A stretch of 64,000 nt of DNA from Algiphilus sp022763315. GTDB taxonomy: Bacteria > Pseudomonadota > Gammaproteobacteria > Nevskiales > Nevskiaceae. The translations under genes were made by a program, and so were the position numbers. The stretch lies in NCBI RefSeq assembly GCF_965249985.1, contig NZ_OZ252280.1. One strand, written 5' to 3'. How positions within the stretch are numbered: position 1 is the first letter of the stretch; every line of letters starts with the position of its first letter. This document shows positions 27,821 to 35,030 of the stretch, one piece after another. Below the pieces are notes generated by a model that saw nothing but the letters and a program-made list of their open reading frames with translations, was not told the origin of the DNA and did no database searches.

Positions 27821-28213
27821 TCAGTCGAGTGGGCTTCTCACACCAGCAAAGGCTTGCCCCAGGACATGCGTATATACCTGGGTCGTGCGCAGGTCCGAAT
27901 GTCCCAGCAGCTCCTGTACGGTTCGGATGTCCGTGCCGCGATGCAGCAATTCCGTCGCAAAACTGTGGCGAAAGGTGTGGCAACTCGCGGGCTTGCTGAG
28001 GCCAGCACGCCTTACCGAACGCTTTACCGCCCGTTGCACAGTGCTTACATGCACGTGATGCCGCACCACGCGGCCATCGCTGTCCTGGCACAAGCCTTCG
28101 GAAGGCCACAACCATTGCCACTACGCCTTCTCCGTGCGCAGGCTGTAGCGCTGAGTCCGGACCACATCACGGACTTGTTCACGGAGCCGGGGGCGTCGAA
28201 CGTCGTCATGCAT
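27821..28213 (-). pseudogene. intI: Integron integrase IntI, internally deleted
   Basis: Tyrosine recombinase relic. Reading from ATG at 28213, the first 30 codons match the IntI N-terminal DNA-binding start (LREQVRDVVRTQRYSLRTEK). A TAG (28121-28123) follows, and then in the same frame comes the C-terminal catalytic part: HHVHVSTVQRAVKRSV, HTFRHSF, DIRTVQELLGHSD, the nucleophile Tyr in TQVYTH, and the terminal VRSPLD. About 190 middle residues are missing, including the first catalytic Arg and the IntI-specific insert. AGGAGG lies 5 bases before the ATG. It cannot be an active integrase. Confidence 0.9.
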
Positions 28214-28231
28214 GATGACCTCCTGCGGGAG

Positions 28232-28247
28232 ATGTATATCTATACAG
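28232..28247. promoter_or_regulatory. LexA-type SOS box upstream of intI
   Basis: On the minus strand this reads CTGTATAGATATACAT, matching the CTGT-N8-ACAG LexA consensus at all but the last base. It lies 19-34 bases upstream of the integrase ATG, the location at which LexA represses integron integrases. The site has outlived the enzyme. Confidence 0.75.
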
Positions 28248-28380
28248 TATCATCAGAGGAGCAGAATGCCGCAGTCAAACGAATACGCACCGTCCCGCAC
28301 AAAAACTACGTAAGGCACTGAAAAATGGGGCAACGTTCTCGGCCAGCCCAAGTAGTAACCCGGAGATATGACGCGCGCGC

Positions 28381-28422
28381 TGTTATGCAATCATGCGGCG
28401 CGCTGTCCAATCTTTGTTAGGC
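28381..28422 (+). other. Putative attI recombination site
   Basis: The stretch between the integrase relic and the first cassette ends in the core site GTTAGGC (28416-28422), the same core as in class 1 attI, with TGTTATGCA at its start resembling an accessory integrase-binding element. The first cassette begins right after it. The left boundary is a guess. Confidence 0.6.
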
Positions 28423-28446
28423 ATCACAATTACGCAGGGAACTAAT

Positions 28447-28879
28447 ATGAACGCGGCATTTAACCTCAAGCAATTTCTAATCGTAGTATTGCTAGTAAGC
28501 ATTTGGGTCAATGCTTCCGAGGTATTTCGATATTTCGTAATAGTCATGCCTGAAACAAGGCAATTTTTATCCATGGTTCCGAACATTGCTCCGATGGACT
28601 GGGGCGTATTCTTTGTCTGGTGAATTTGGGACACCTTATTGACAGCCTGCATTGTTTTTATGTTTTGGTTGGTCGCCCAAGTTTTTGGAACAACAATCGT
28701 AGTATTTTAATTGCCGGCATAGCTTCCTGGGCCTTCTTTTCGTCCTCTTTTGGGTTGGGATGTACAACATGTCTCTAACTTCGCTGAACCTTGCTGCCAT
28801 CGCCTTACCACTAGCGTTACTCGAAACTATTGTGGCTTCGGCCATTGCCTCATGGCTGTATGCCAGAAGTGATGCCTAA
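28447..28879 (+). pseudogene. Cassette 1: decayed four-helix membrane protein
   Basis: From ATG at 28447 the frame reads 58 residues of a hydrophobic protein, hits TGA at 28621, continues in frame for about 24 more, then needs two single-base (-1) frameshift corrections, one near 28690 and one in the T-run near 28740, to reach the final TAA at 28877. The repaired product would be about 144 residues with four membrane helices, ending in SAIASWLYARSDA. No function is recognised. The last stop overlaps the attC core GCCTAAC, the usual arrangement in cassettes. Three independent lesions indicate long disuse. Confidence 0.7.
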
Positions 28880-28959
28880 CAAAACCATGGAGAGGGACGC
28901 TTTTTCCGCTACGCGCTTCGCCTCCACTCCAAAAGCGCCCCTCATGGTTGGCGTTATGC
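28873..28959 (+). other. attC site 1
   Basis: Starts with core GCCTAAC (28873-28879) and ends with GTTATGC (28953-28959). The inner arms CAAAACCATG and CATGGTTGGC pair to form the extended stem. About 87 bases; sequence differs from the other sites in the array. Confidence 0.75.
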
Positions 28960-28992
28960 GTATAGAGCGAGAAGAGGGAGTATTCTGACGGC

Positions 28993-30036
28993 ATGATGAC
29001 TAGGCAAGAACTGTTACAGAGCATTTGCGAGACGACAGCAGACTATCGAGCCGGTGACCTCGCTCCACCAACACCTGACCATGTTGATCGGTGGGTCAGT
29101 CAGTTTGATGAAACCGTTCAGCAAGCAATTCTCTCTGAAATGGACCAGGTGCTGAAAAAGACTTATTTCTCAGCAGACGTCGTTGCTCGCTTCCTGCGAG
29201 GGGCTCTAAAAACGAAGAAACTCGCAGGGGATGATCCCTGCAATTTTTGGCCGCAAGTAGAACTTCTGGAAGTTCAGGGCGGTGGAAACAGCCAGCGGGA
29301 AATGAATGCCCTATTTAAGGAAATTCTTCGGGCCGAGTGTGGTGCTGAATTTCATCAAGGCAATCAGCCTCCCAACGCTTTCGTCTACCTCGACGACGGA
29401 ATCTTTACCGGCAATCGAGTGCGCAGAGACCTCGAAGCCTGGATAGAGAATCAGGCTCCTAATCGCTGTCGCCTTCACGTAATTTGCATTGCCCTCCACA
29501 GTGGTGGCCAGTATTACGCCAAAGAGCGAATTGAGAACAAAATTGCTGAAGTTGGAAAAGAGGTTGATATTTATTGGTGGAGAAGAATTGAGTTAGAAGA
29601 CCGGAAAGCCTACTCCTACTCAAGTGATGTGCTTCGGCCCACATTGGTGCCAGATAATCCCGAAGTTCAAGAATACGTCGCAGGGCTTCCGTACCCACCA
29701 ACGCTCCGGACAGCCGGCAGTGTTGGTAATCAAGCAATCTTTTCAAGTGAGGAAGGGCGCGCACTCCTGGAACAGGAGTTCCTAGTCGCGGGCGTCAGAA
29801 TTCGCAGCATGTGCCCAAATCTGGGGGACACTCAGAGACCGCTGGGGCACATGACGCTGGAATCCTTGGGTTTTGGCTCCATGATCGTGACTTTTCGTAA
29901 TTGTCCCAACAATGCACCGCTAGCACTTTGGGCAGGTGACCCTTGGTACCCGCTGTTCCAGCGAGCTACCAACTCTCAAACAGCGATTCAAAATCTCATC
30001 GCAAGGATTGCAGCCGATGGCTTCGGGCCGGTCTGA
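28993..30036 (+). CDS. Cassette 2, gene 1: PRTase-CE-like phosphoribosyltransferase domain protein
   Basis: A 347-residue soluble protein. Residues 129-142 (AFVYLDDGIFTGNR) form a textbook PRPP-binding loop, so the core is a phosphoribosyltransferase fold. N-terminal to it is a helical region (1-85); the C-terminal part has a conserved-looking RPLGHMTLESLGFGSMIVT and RNCPNNAPLALW. This layout resembles the PRTase-CE family, which comparative genomics has placed in bacterial conflict systems; that link is from memory. The 3' end overlaps the NADAR gene by 20 bases, so the two are translationally coupled in one cassette. Base composition is AT-richer than the core genome. Substrate and partner are unknown. 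Confidence 0.75.
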   Translation: MMTRQELLQSICETTADYRAGDLAPPTPDHVDRWVSQFDETVQQAILSEMDQVLKKTYFSADVVARFLRGALKTKKLAGDDPCNFWPQVELLEVQGGGNSQREMNALFKEILRAECGAEFHQGNQPPNAFVYLDDGIFTGNRVRRDLEAWIENQAPNRCRLHVICIALHSGGQYYAKERIENKIAEVGKEVDIYWWRRIELEDRKAYSYSSDVLRPTLVPDNPEVQEYVAGLPYPPTLRTAGSVGNQAIFSSEEGRALLEQEFLVAGVRIRSMCPNLGDTQRPLGHMTLESLGFGSMIVTFRNCPNNAPLALWAGDPWYPLFQRATNSQTAIQNLIARIAADGFGPV

Positions 30037-30667
30037 GCAATTTCGCACCTATCACCGAGATGATTGTGTGGTCCTTCTTAAGACCAACGAGTTGTATGGT
30101 GGGTTATCGAACATGGCCGGTCGCTATCCGGTAAAGGTCAACGGCGTATACGTCCGCTCTTCTGAGGCGCTTTACCAAGCGTGCAGGTTCCCACATTTAC
30201 CCCGCGCCCAGGAGGTGATTCTTCAACAGACTAGCCCGATGACGGCAAAAATGAAGAGTAAGCCGTATCGAAAGGATAGTCGCCCTGATTGGGAGCGAGT
30301 AAGAGTCACTGTGATGCGTTGGTGCCTGAGGGTGAAGCTTGCGTATCACCAAGATTCGTTTGGGAAGCTCTTACTAGCAACTAAAGATAAACCCATCGTT
30401 GAGGAATCTCGGAAGGACAGCTTTTGGGGAGCTAAGCCAGAAGGTGAAGATTCGTTGGTCGGCTGCAACGTATTAGGGCGGTTGTTGATGGAGCTGAGGG
30501 AAGAGCTCAAGGAACGGCCATCCGAAGATTTTTCAATCGTTGAAGCTCCAAAGGTAAAGGATTTTCTGCTCCTGAACCGTCCGATCGACAAAATTGAAGT
30601 AGAGAGAGAGGTGAGAAACTCACGTGTCAGTGCAGATCCGGCAACAGCTCAAGGCGACCTGTTCTGA
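30017..30667 (+). CDS. Cassette 2, gene 2: NADAR (YbiA-like) domain protein
   Basis: A 216-residue protein with a NADAR domain at about 15-165: YGGLSNMAG (27-35), SSEALYQACRF (48-58, with the likely catalytic Glu50), DSFWGAKP (134-141) and GRLLMELREEL near the end. NADAR enzymes cleave N-glycosidic bonds; known roles include riboflavin-intermediate hydrolysis (YbiA) and removal of ADP-ribose from guanine in DarT-NADAR pairs. ATG at 30017 was chosen because it precedes the domain and overlaps the upstream gene. The C-terminal 45 residues are charged and unassigned. Pairing with a PRTase suggests opposed or sequential chemistry on a ribosylated base or nucleotide. Confidence 0.85.
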   Translation: MASGRSEQFRTYHRDDCVVLLKTNELYGGLSNMAGRYPVKVNGVYVRSSEALYQACRFPHLPRAQEVILQQTSPMTAKMKSKPYRKDSRPDWERVRVTVMRWCLRVKLAYHQDSFGKLLLATKDKPIVEESRKDSFWGAKPEGEDSLVGCNVLGRLLMELREELKERPSEDFSIVEAPKVKDFLLLNRPIDKIEVEREVRNSRVSADPATAQGDLF

Positions 30668-30683
30668 ACGCGGGAGAGTGTAC

Positions 30684-30780
30684 GCATAGCAAATCGCTGC
30701 AGCGGGCGTTTGACCTGCAGCCCATTTTGCTGCCGCAAAATGGCCCGCGCCTCAAACGCCGCTGAGCTCAAGCGTTGGGC
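30684..30780 (+). other. attC site 2 (97-99 bp type)
   Basis: Runs from a degenerate core GCATAGC (30684-30690) to GTTGGGC (30774-30780). It shares CGCTGCAGCGG, GTTTGACC and CTCAAACGCCGCTGAGCTCA with sites 3, 4 and 6. The centre holds an inverted repeat around GCTGCCGC. Confidence 0.85.
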
Positions 30781-30796
30781 CCCATGGAAACTGTAG

Positions 30797-31300
30797 ATGA
30801 ACGATCAGCGTTACAACAAAATAGATGTGGTCTTGCGATTGTCTGGCGGGGCATTCGCAGTTGTGTTGGCGGTGCTTGGGTGGTGTCAATACCAAGAACT
30901 AAAGGAGCGTGATTTCAAGAAGGCATACTTCGATTCGCAGATCGCTCTAATCAACGATTTTTTTCAGGTCATGACAGCTTTCGATGTGGCTGCGACTGAG
31001 CAGGAAAAGCACGTCGCTTTGCAGAAATTTTGGATGCTCTACAGTGCGAAATCCAAGCTATACCTAGACGACGAGATGTTTAGGGCTTTGGAATACGCTG
31101 GAGAGTACGTCGTTGTCTGCGTTGAAAAGCGTGGCGACGTCGAAAGGTCAACTGTCAATTGTGCGAACACCACCGCAAGTATGACGATGTCCGGATTCGC
31201 AACCGCAGCTCGGCGGTCGTTGTCTCAGTCTTGGGATTTGAAATTTGAAGAAATTGGAAAGAATGACCCTTGGCTTACTGCGCACTTAGAATCACGGTAA
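30797..31300 (+). CDS. Cassette 3, gene 1: single-pass membrane protein of unknown function
   Basis: A 167-residue protein with one membrane helix near the N terminus (about 12-31, LRLSGGAFAVVLAVLGWCQY) followed by a mostly helical soluble region rich in aromatic and acidic residues. Two Cys (C111 and C122, in VVCVEK and VNCANT) could pair. No family is recognised. It starts 16 bases after the attC core, a normal cassette distance, and a second gene follows after 7 bases in the same cassette, so the two probably work together. Confidence 0.7.
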   Translation: MNDQRYNKIDVVLRLSGGAFAVVLAVLGWCQYQELKERDFKKAYFDSQIALINDFFQVMTAFDVAATEQEKHVALQKFWMLYSAKSKLYLDDEMFRALEYAGEYVVVCVEKRGDVERSTVNCANTTASMTMSGFATAARRSLSQSWDLKFEEIGKNDPWLTAHLESR

Positions 31301-31307
31301 TTTCCCT

Positions 31308-31718
31308 ATGGCTTGGGTAAAGAAGTCGGCCTTGAAGGGCTTTCTTGGTGAACTTGACGGCAAGTTTCGGGAACTTCTTATCGAAGGAAGTTGGCACGGT
31401 CGGGTACTATTCATTGATGGCGAATTTGCAGCCTATGTAGATTTCAGTCTAGATGGGGCGGATGATATTCGTCGCGACCGACCATTTATTGGCTGTGTGA
31501 GGGCTGATGGAACGAGATACCGAGAAATCCAGCCACGGGTCAATGGAGAAATTCTAAAAAAGTATGAATTACATTTGCTCGCCTGCGATGCCGCAGCAAA
31601 CAAAAACCCAAAGCTGGAACGTAAAAGCGCAGAAGCACATGCTGTCGCTATTACCCAAATCAATTCGGTGTGGTCTGTCGCAAGAATGGAGCTGCCTAAA
31701 AATGGAATGGGAGTTTGA
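31308..31718 (+). CDS. Cassette 3, gene 2: small protein of unknown function
   Basis: A 136-residue soluble protein with alternating hydrophobic strands (RVLFIDGEFAAYVDF) and a helical C-terminal half. No domain is recognised. The reading frame that overlaps its end (up to 31779) continues with a plausible peptide, EFEQLYVNYLVTNG and ITSFPEA, so the annotated stop at 31718 may result from a frameshift and the original protein may have been about 20 residues longer. ATG at 31308 is 7 bases downstream of the previous stop. Confidence 0.55.
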   Translation: MAWVKKSALKGFLGELDGKFRELLIEGSWHGRVLFIDGEFAAYVDFSLDGADDIRRDRPFIGCVRADGTRYREIQPRVNGEILKKYELHLLACDAAANKNPKLERKSAEAHAVAITQINSVWSVARMELPKNGMGV

Positions 31719-31801
31719 GCAGCTTTACGTCAACTACCTCGTGACGAACGGAGTAATCACCTCGTTTCCAGAGGCTTGAATATGAAGGCTGGTGCGGTGT
31801 G

Positions 31802-31900
31802 GCCCAACAAATCGTTGCAGCGGACATTTGACCCGCCACCCATTTTTGCCACCGCAAAAACAGGCGTCGCCTCAAATGCCGCTGGCCTCAAGTGTTATGT
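31802..31900 (+). other. attC site 3 (97-99 bp type)
   Basis: Core GCCCAAC (31802-31808) to GTTATGT (31894-31900). The inner sequence AAATCGTTGCAGCGGAC, GCGTCGCCTCAAATGCCG and the central inverted repeat match sites 2, 4 and 6 closely. Confidence 0.88.
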
Positions 31901-31924
31901 GCCTCTGATACGTATGAGGTGCGT

Positions 31925-32686
31925 GTGGGCAAACTAGAGGCATATGAAGAAGCGCAGAACGGTGTGCGAGCGCTCGACTTTCGGGGCTATGCCATTGATT
32001 CACCTGAGATGTACCGCCAATACCAGAGCCGTAACAGCTTCGGGTTGGGACCGGATCACAGAATCCACAGGATCTTTCAAAAAAATTACCTAGAAGACGA
32101 CATCGCAAATCAGCGCCTTACGCTTCCACGGGCGAATGCAACCATTTGGAAGGACCCGTTGGAGAACCCTCTCGCGGACGTTGAAGACATCGATGTCGTT
32201 ACCGGCCGACCGATTTGTCTGGGGTCATTGGTGCGTAGTTTCTTCGCGCTGTGTTGGACACAAAGAGAATTTGCAAAGCCGGAGGATTGGGCCAGCTTCT
32301 CGCATGGGGCCGAGGCCGTTCGAATATCCACAACGGTTGGAAAACTCATGGATCGCGTGATGTCGATTACGGATCCTGAGTATATGTTCCGTGGCTGGAT
32401 TGTTGGCGTTGAGTACAAAGAACCGCATCTAATCCAAGCAATGCAGAATCCATCTGAGGTCTACGCCCGAATAGATTCACAGGGCGCTTTGCTTGCTATG
32501 GCGGCTGCTAGCGTGCGATCCCAATTTTCGAGCGAAGAAGAAGTGCGGTTGTTGTACGATCAATCCTTCAACAGGGCTCCAATCAAGTCACGCGTCATAA
32601 AAAATGGCAAGCTGTTGCAGATTCCATTTGATTGGACGGATTTCATTGATGAACAAGTTGTAGGTCGTGAGCAAGCCGGCACATAA
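31925..32686 (+). CDS. Cassette 4: DUF2971-like protein
   Basis: About 253 residues. The region containing FALCWTQREFAKPEDWASFSHGAEAVRI and WIVGVEYKE follows the DUF2971 pattern, in which a Cys-Trp stretch precedes a Trp-Ala and a beta strand; that family is common in phage and defence islands but uncharacterised. Upstream in-frame codons reach into the attC core, so the true start must lie inside the cassette; GTG at 31925 or 31919 are the candidates and there is no clear ribosome binding site. The stop TAA is inside the next attC core. No membrane helix. Confidence 0.6.
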   Translation: MGKLEAYEEAQNGVRALDFRGYAIDSPEMYRQYQSRNSFGLGPDHRIHRIFQKNYLEDDIANQRLTLPRANATIWKDPLENPLADVEDIDVVTGRPICLGSLVRSFFALCWTQREFAKPEDWASFSHGAEAVRISTTVGKLMDRVMSITDPEYMFRGWIVGVEYKEPHLIQAMQNPSEVYARIDSQGALLAMAAASVRSQFSSEEEVRLLYDQSFNRAPIKSRVIKNGKLLQIPFDWTDFIDEQVVGREQAGT

Positions 32687-32779
32687 CAAATGGCTGTAGG
32701 TGACGTTTGACCCGCCGCCCATTTTTGCTGCCGCAAAAACGGTCGTCGCCTCAAACGCACCTGAGCTCAGGTGGTAAAA
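32681..32779 (+). other. attC site 4 with altered right core
   Basis: Left core ACATAAC (32681-32687) contains the stop of the preceding gene. The right end reads GGTAAAA (32773-32779), where the other sites have GTTRRRY, so the recombination dinucleotide region is mutated. The body matches sites 2, 3 and 6. Confidence 0.8.
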
Positions 32780-32810
32780 ATCCAAATCGCAATAGACAGA
32801 GGGGGCAGAG

Positions 32811-34049
32811 ATGAACTCTGAAGTTTCCAAACCCGAAGATGCGCAGAAGAAGAAGTCAGCCAAGAAGAAGGCCAGCACAAAAAAGGCCGTTAAGAAAACC
32901 TCTACTAAGTCTTCTAATAAGCAATTGGCCGCCAGCGATCTTCCTAGAAGGACACTGGAAGAGTGTCTTGAGGTAGCTCGACCAATTCATGAAATTTACG
33001 CTGGCAGCTCAGCCTCGTGGGATGAAATTGCTAGCGCAATGGACGTCGGTCCAAAGTCTCCCAACACAAAGTACCTGATTTGGGCAGCGCAGGCTTACGA
33101 CCTAATATTCAAGGAAGGTGACAAGTTCAGACTTTCCGAGACTGGAAGAAAAATACTAGCTCCAAACTACGAGGAAGAACGTCAGGAGGCTATCCGAAAG
33201 GCGATACTTGTTCCTACCATTTTGAGTAGGTTTTACTCAGATTATGATGGGAAACTGATTCCTGAAGACAACTTTCTAGAGAATGTCCTAGAGAATAGGT
33301 ATTCAATTCCACGGCAGCGAGCTGAAGAGGCAAAGCGGATACTTCTAGGCAATGCTGCTTACGGAGACGTCCTAATGTCTCATCCAAGTGGGAAGCAAAC
33401 TATCCGACTTGAGGGGTCGGTCGCTGGAGTCGATAAGGAAATGGAAGCCCTTGATGAGGGGGAAGTCGCCTACGAATCATATGGCGCGGGAGATGGCGGT
33501 GACGATGCTCTTCAGGAGTGTAGCGAGACCGAGGCTCCAAACCCACAGAAGGTTTGCTTTTACATAACACCTATAGGCGATGATGGGTCCGAAGAGAGAA
33601 GGCACTCGGACATGTTGCTTAGGCATCTAATCGAACCTGCATTTTCAGAGTTTAATATGAAGGTGATTAGGGCCGATAAGATTGGAAAGTCTGGGCTTAT
33701 CTCCCAGCAGATTTTTGAACAGGTTATTCGGAGTAAATTCTGCGTCGCAGACCTATCTTTCGGCAACCCGAACGCATTTTATGAACTGGGCATAAGGCAC
33801 ATGACCAAGCTGCCTACAATTCAGATAATCCGAAAGGGCGATCGAATTCCTTTTGACGTTGCCCAGGGCCGGACGATTGTAATTGACGTGTCCGATATCT
33901 ACACGGTGATGGATCGCATCTCATCAGCCAAGAATGAGCTTATAGAGCATATTCAAAGCTACATGAGTAACGAGGAAGATGGCAAATCAGAAGACAATCC
34001 CGTAAGCATCTATTTGCCGGGTCTCCAAGTCAAGTTGCCCAAAAATTGA
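32811..34049 (+). CDS. Cassette 5: DUF5343-like winged-helix protein with nucleoside deoxyribosyltransferase-like domain
   Basis: A 412-residue protein in three parts. Residues 13-37 are a Lys/Ser/Thr-rich tail. Residues 45-190 resemble DUF5343-type helical or winged-helix modules (SASWDEIASAMDV, FRLSETGRKIL). After an acidic linker, residues 249-400 form an alpha/beta domain with YITPIG (251-256), a long helix, ADLSFGNPNAFYELGIRH (313-330) and IPFDV, matching the nucleoside 2-deoxyribosyltransferase-like fold, with Glu325 in the catalytic position. Proteins of this layout occur as suspected NAD- or nucleotide-cleaving effectors in bacterial immunity; that is inference. AGAGGGGGCAGAG upstream gives a good ribosome binding site. 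Confidence 0.72.
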   Translation: MNSEVSKPEDAQKKKSAKKKASTKKAVKKTSTKSSNKQLAASDLPRRTLEECLEVARPIHEIYAGSSASWDEIASAMDVGPKSPNTKYLIWAAQAYDLIFKEGDKFRLSETGRKILAPNYEEERQEAIRKAILVPTILSRFYSDYDGKLIPEDNFLENVLENRYSIPRQRAEEAKRILLGNAAYGDVLMSHPSGKQTIRLEGSVAGVDKEMEALDEGEVAYESYGAGDGGDDALQECSETEAPNPQKVCFYITPIGDDGSEERRHSDMLLRHLIEPAFSEFNMKVIRADKIGKSGLISQQIFEQVIRSKFCVADLSFGNPNAFYELGIRHMTKLPTIQIIRKGDRIPFDVAQGRTIVIDVSDIYTVMDRISSAKNELIEHIQSYMSNEEDGKSEDNPVSIYLPGLQVKLPKN

Positions 34050-34056
34050 GCGTTAA

Positions 34057-34143
34057 GTTTAACAAGTTGCTCAAGTACGTTCCGGCCCTTCGGGCCTCCA
34101 CCGGACGCGGCTAGCGCCGCGCCGCTTAGCTCAGACGTTGGGC
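34057..34143 (+). other. attC site 5
   Basis: Core GTTTAAC (34057-34063) to GTTGGGC (34137-34143). The GCTCAAG arm near the left pairs with the right-hand CTTAGCTCAGAC region, and there is a strong GGCCCTTCGGGCC hairpin in the middle. The body differs from the 97-99 bp family, so this cassette probably came from another source. Confidence 0.8.
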
Positions 34144-34158
34144 GTCAAGAATGAGCGC

Positions 34159-34875
34159 ATGACGAAACTTGTCTATCTTGAGATTGCTGGCTTCGCCGCT
34201 GCCGCTGCGTTCGGAGTTGTACGGTACCTAGTCCCAGAAGGCAATTGGGAGCCACTTGTTGCATTGTGCGGAATGGTAGGAGCAGCAGCGGAGATTGCCC
34301 GAAGAATCAATCGCCGCTCCCTTCGCGGAAGGTTCGAATCGAACGCCGAGCGAGTGCAGCACAGGGAACGACTCCGAAAGGAATTTGAAGCGGAACTCTA
34401 CAAGTGCCGGGCGGAGAACCTTCGCCAAGACGTAATAATCAGGCACGTTGACCGAGTGGATAACTATCCCAACGCTGAAGACGAGGGTCCCGGAATTTCT
34501 TCTTGGTTTCGTGTCGCTCTTGTTGATCTGTATGAGCGCGGCATCGTGCTTTGCTTGCGAATCGGTAGCCTCGTTGAAGACGACGATGGCTATCGTTATC
34601 GCGACCATGTGAACGGCGAAGAGGGAGATATTAAGGCGTGGCTGATGGCGGATGTCCCCTACGATTCGATTGAAGCAGTAAATATTGATGGGGATCGGCA
34701 CTACTACTTCCCGCATATCTACTGCCATTTCGACTTCAAGGGTCAGCCGTACGAACGGCTGTGGTTCGCTGAGAAGATAGATCAGCCACATGGGCATCCA
34801 TACTTCAGGCATATTGCCGACCACGCTGATGTTGAAGCGAAGAATCCGAACCAAGGGGTAATGTACTTTGCATAA
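34159..34875 (+). CDS. Cassette 6: two-helix membrane protein with soluble C-terminal domain
   Basis: A 238-residue protein. Residues 5-45 are hydrophobic and probably span the membrane twice; a basic, helical linker follows (about 46-90, rich in Arg and Glu); the rest is a soluble beta-rich domain (FRVALVDLYERGIVLCLRIG and HYYFPHIYCHFDF). No known family is recognised. ATG at 34159 was chosen because the upstream TTG at 34138 lies inside the attC core. Membrane anchor plus sensor-like domain is compatible with a membrane effector, but this is speculative. Confidence 0.65.
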   Translation: MTKLVYLEIAGFAAAAAFGVVRYLVPEGNWEPLVALCGMVGAAAEIARRINRRSLRGRFESNAERVQHRERLRKEFEAELYKCRAENLRQDVIIRHVDRVDNYPNAEDEGPGISSWFRVALVDLYERGIVLCLRIGSLVEDDDGYRYRDHVNGEEGDIKAWLMADVPYDSIEAVNIDGDRHYYFPHIYCHFDFKGQPYERLWFAEKIDQPHGHPYFRHIADHADVEAKNPNQGVMYFA

Positions 34876-34898
34876 CACTGGGAGCGTCGCGGCCTTAC

Positions 34899-34995
34899 GC
34901 CCAACAAGTCGTTGCAGCGGACGTTTGACCCGCCACCTGCTTTGCTGCCGCAAAGCAGGCGTCGCCTCAAACGCCGTTGAACTCAGGCGTTCGGC
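34899..34995 (+). other. attC site 6 (97-99 bp type)
   Basis: Core GCCCAAC (34899-34905) to GTTCGGC (34989-34995). The central hairpin is perfect: CCTGCTTTGC, loop TGCC, GCAAAGCAGG. This is the cleanest example of the family shared with sites 2, 3 and 4. Confidence 0.9.
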
Positions 34996-35030
34996 GGACC
35001 ACACGACCGTGACCCACATGGAGAATGGCG

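Noticed and set aside
27653..28321. A 222-codon plus-strand open frame across the integrase region
   Set aside because: It is antisense to the clear intI remnant and encodes no recognised domain.
30684..34995. Repeated blocks resembling a CRISPR array
   Set aside because: Spacing is about 1 kb, repeats are about 97 bp with attC cores and arms, and genes lie between; these are attC sites.
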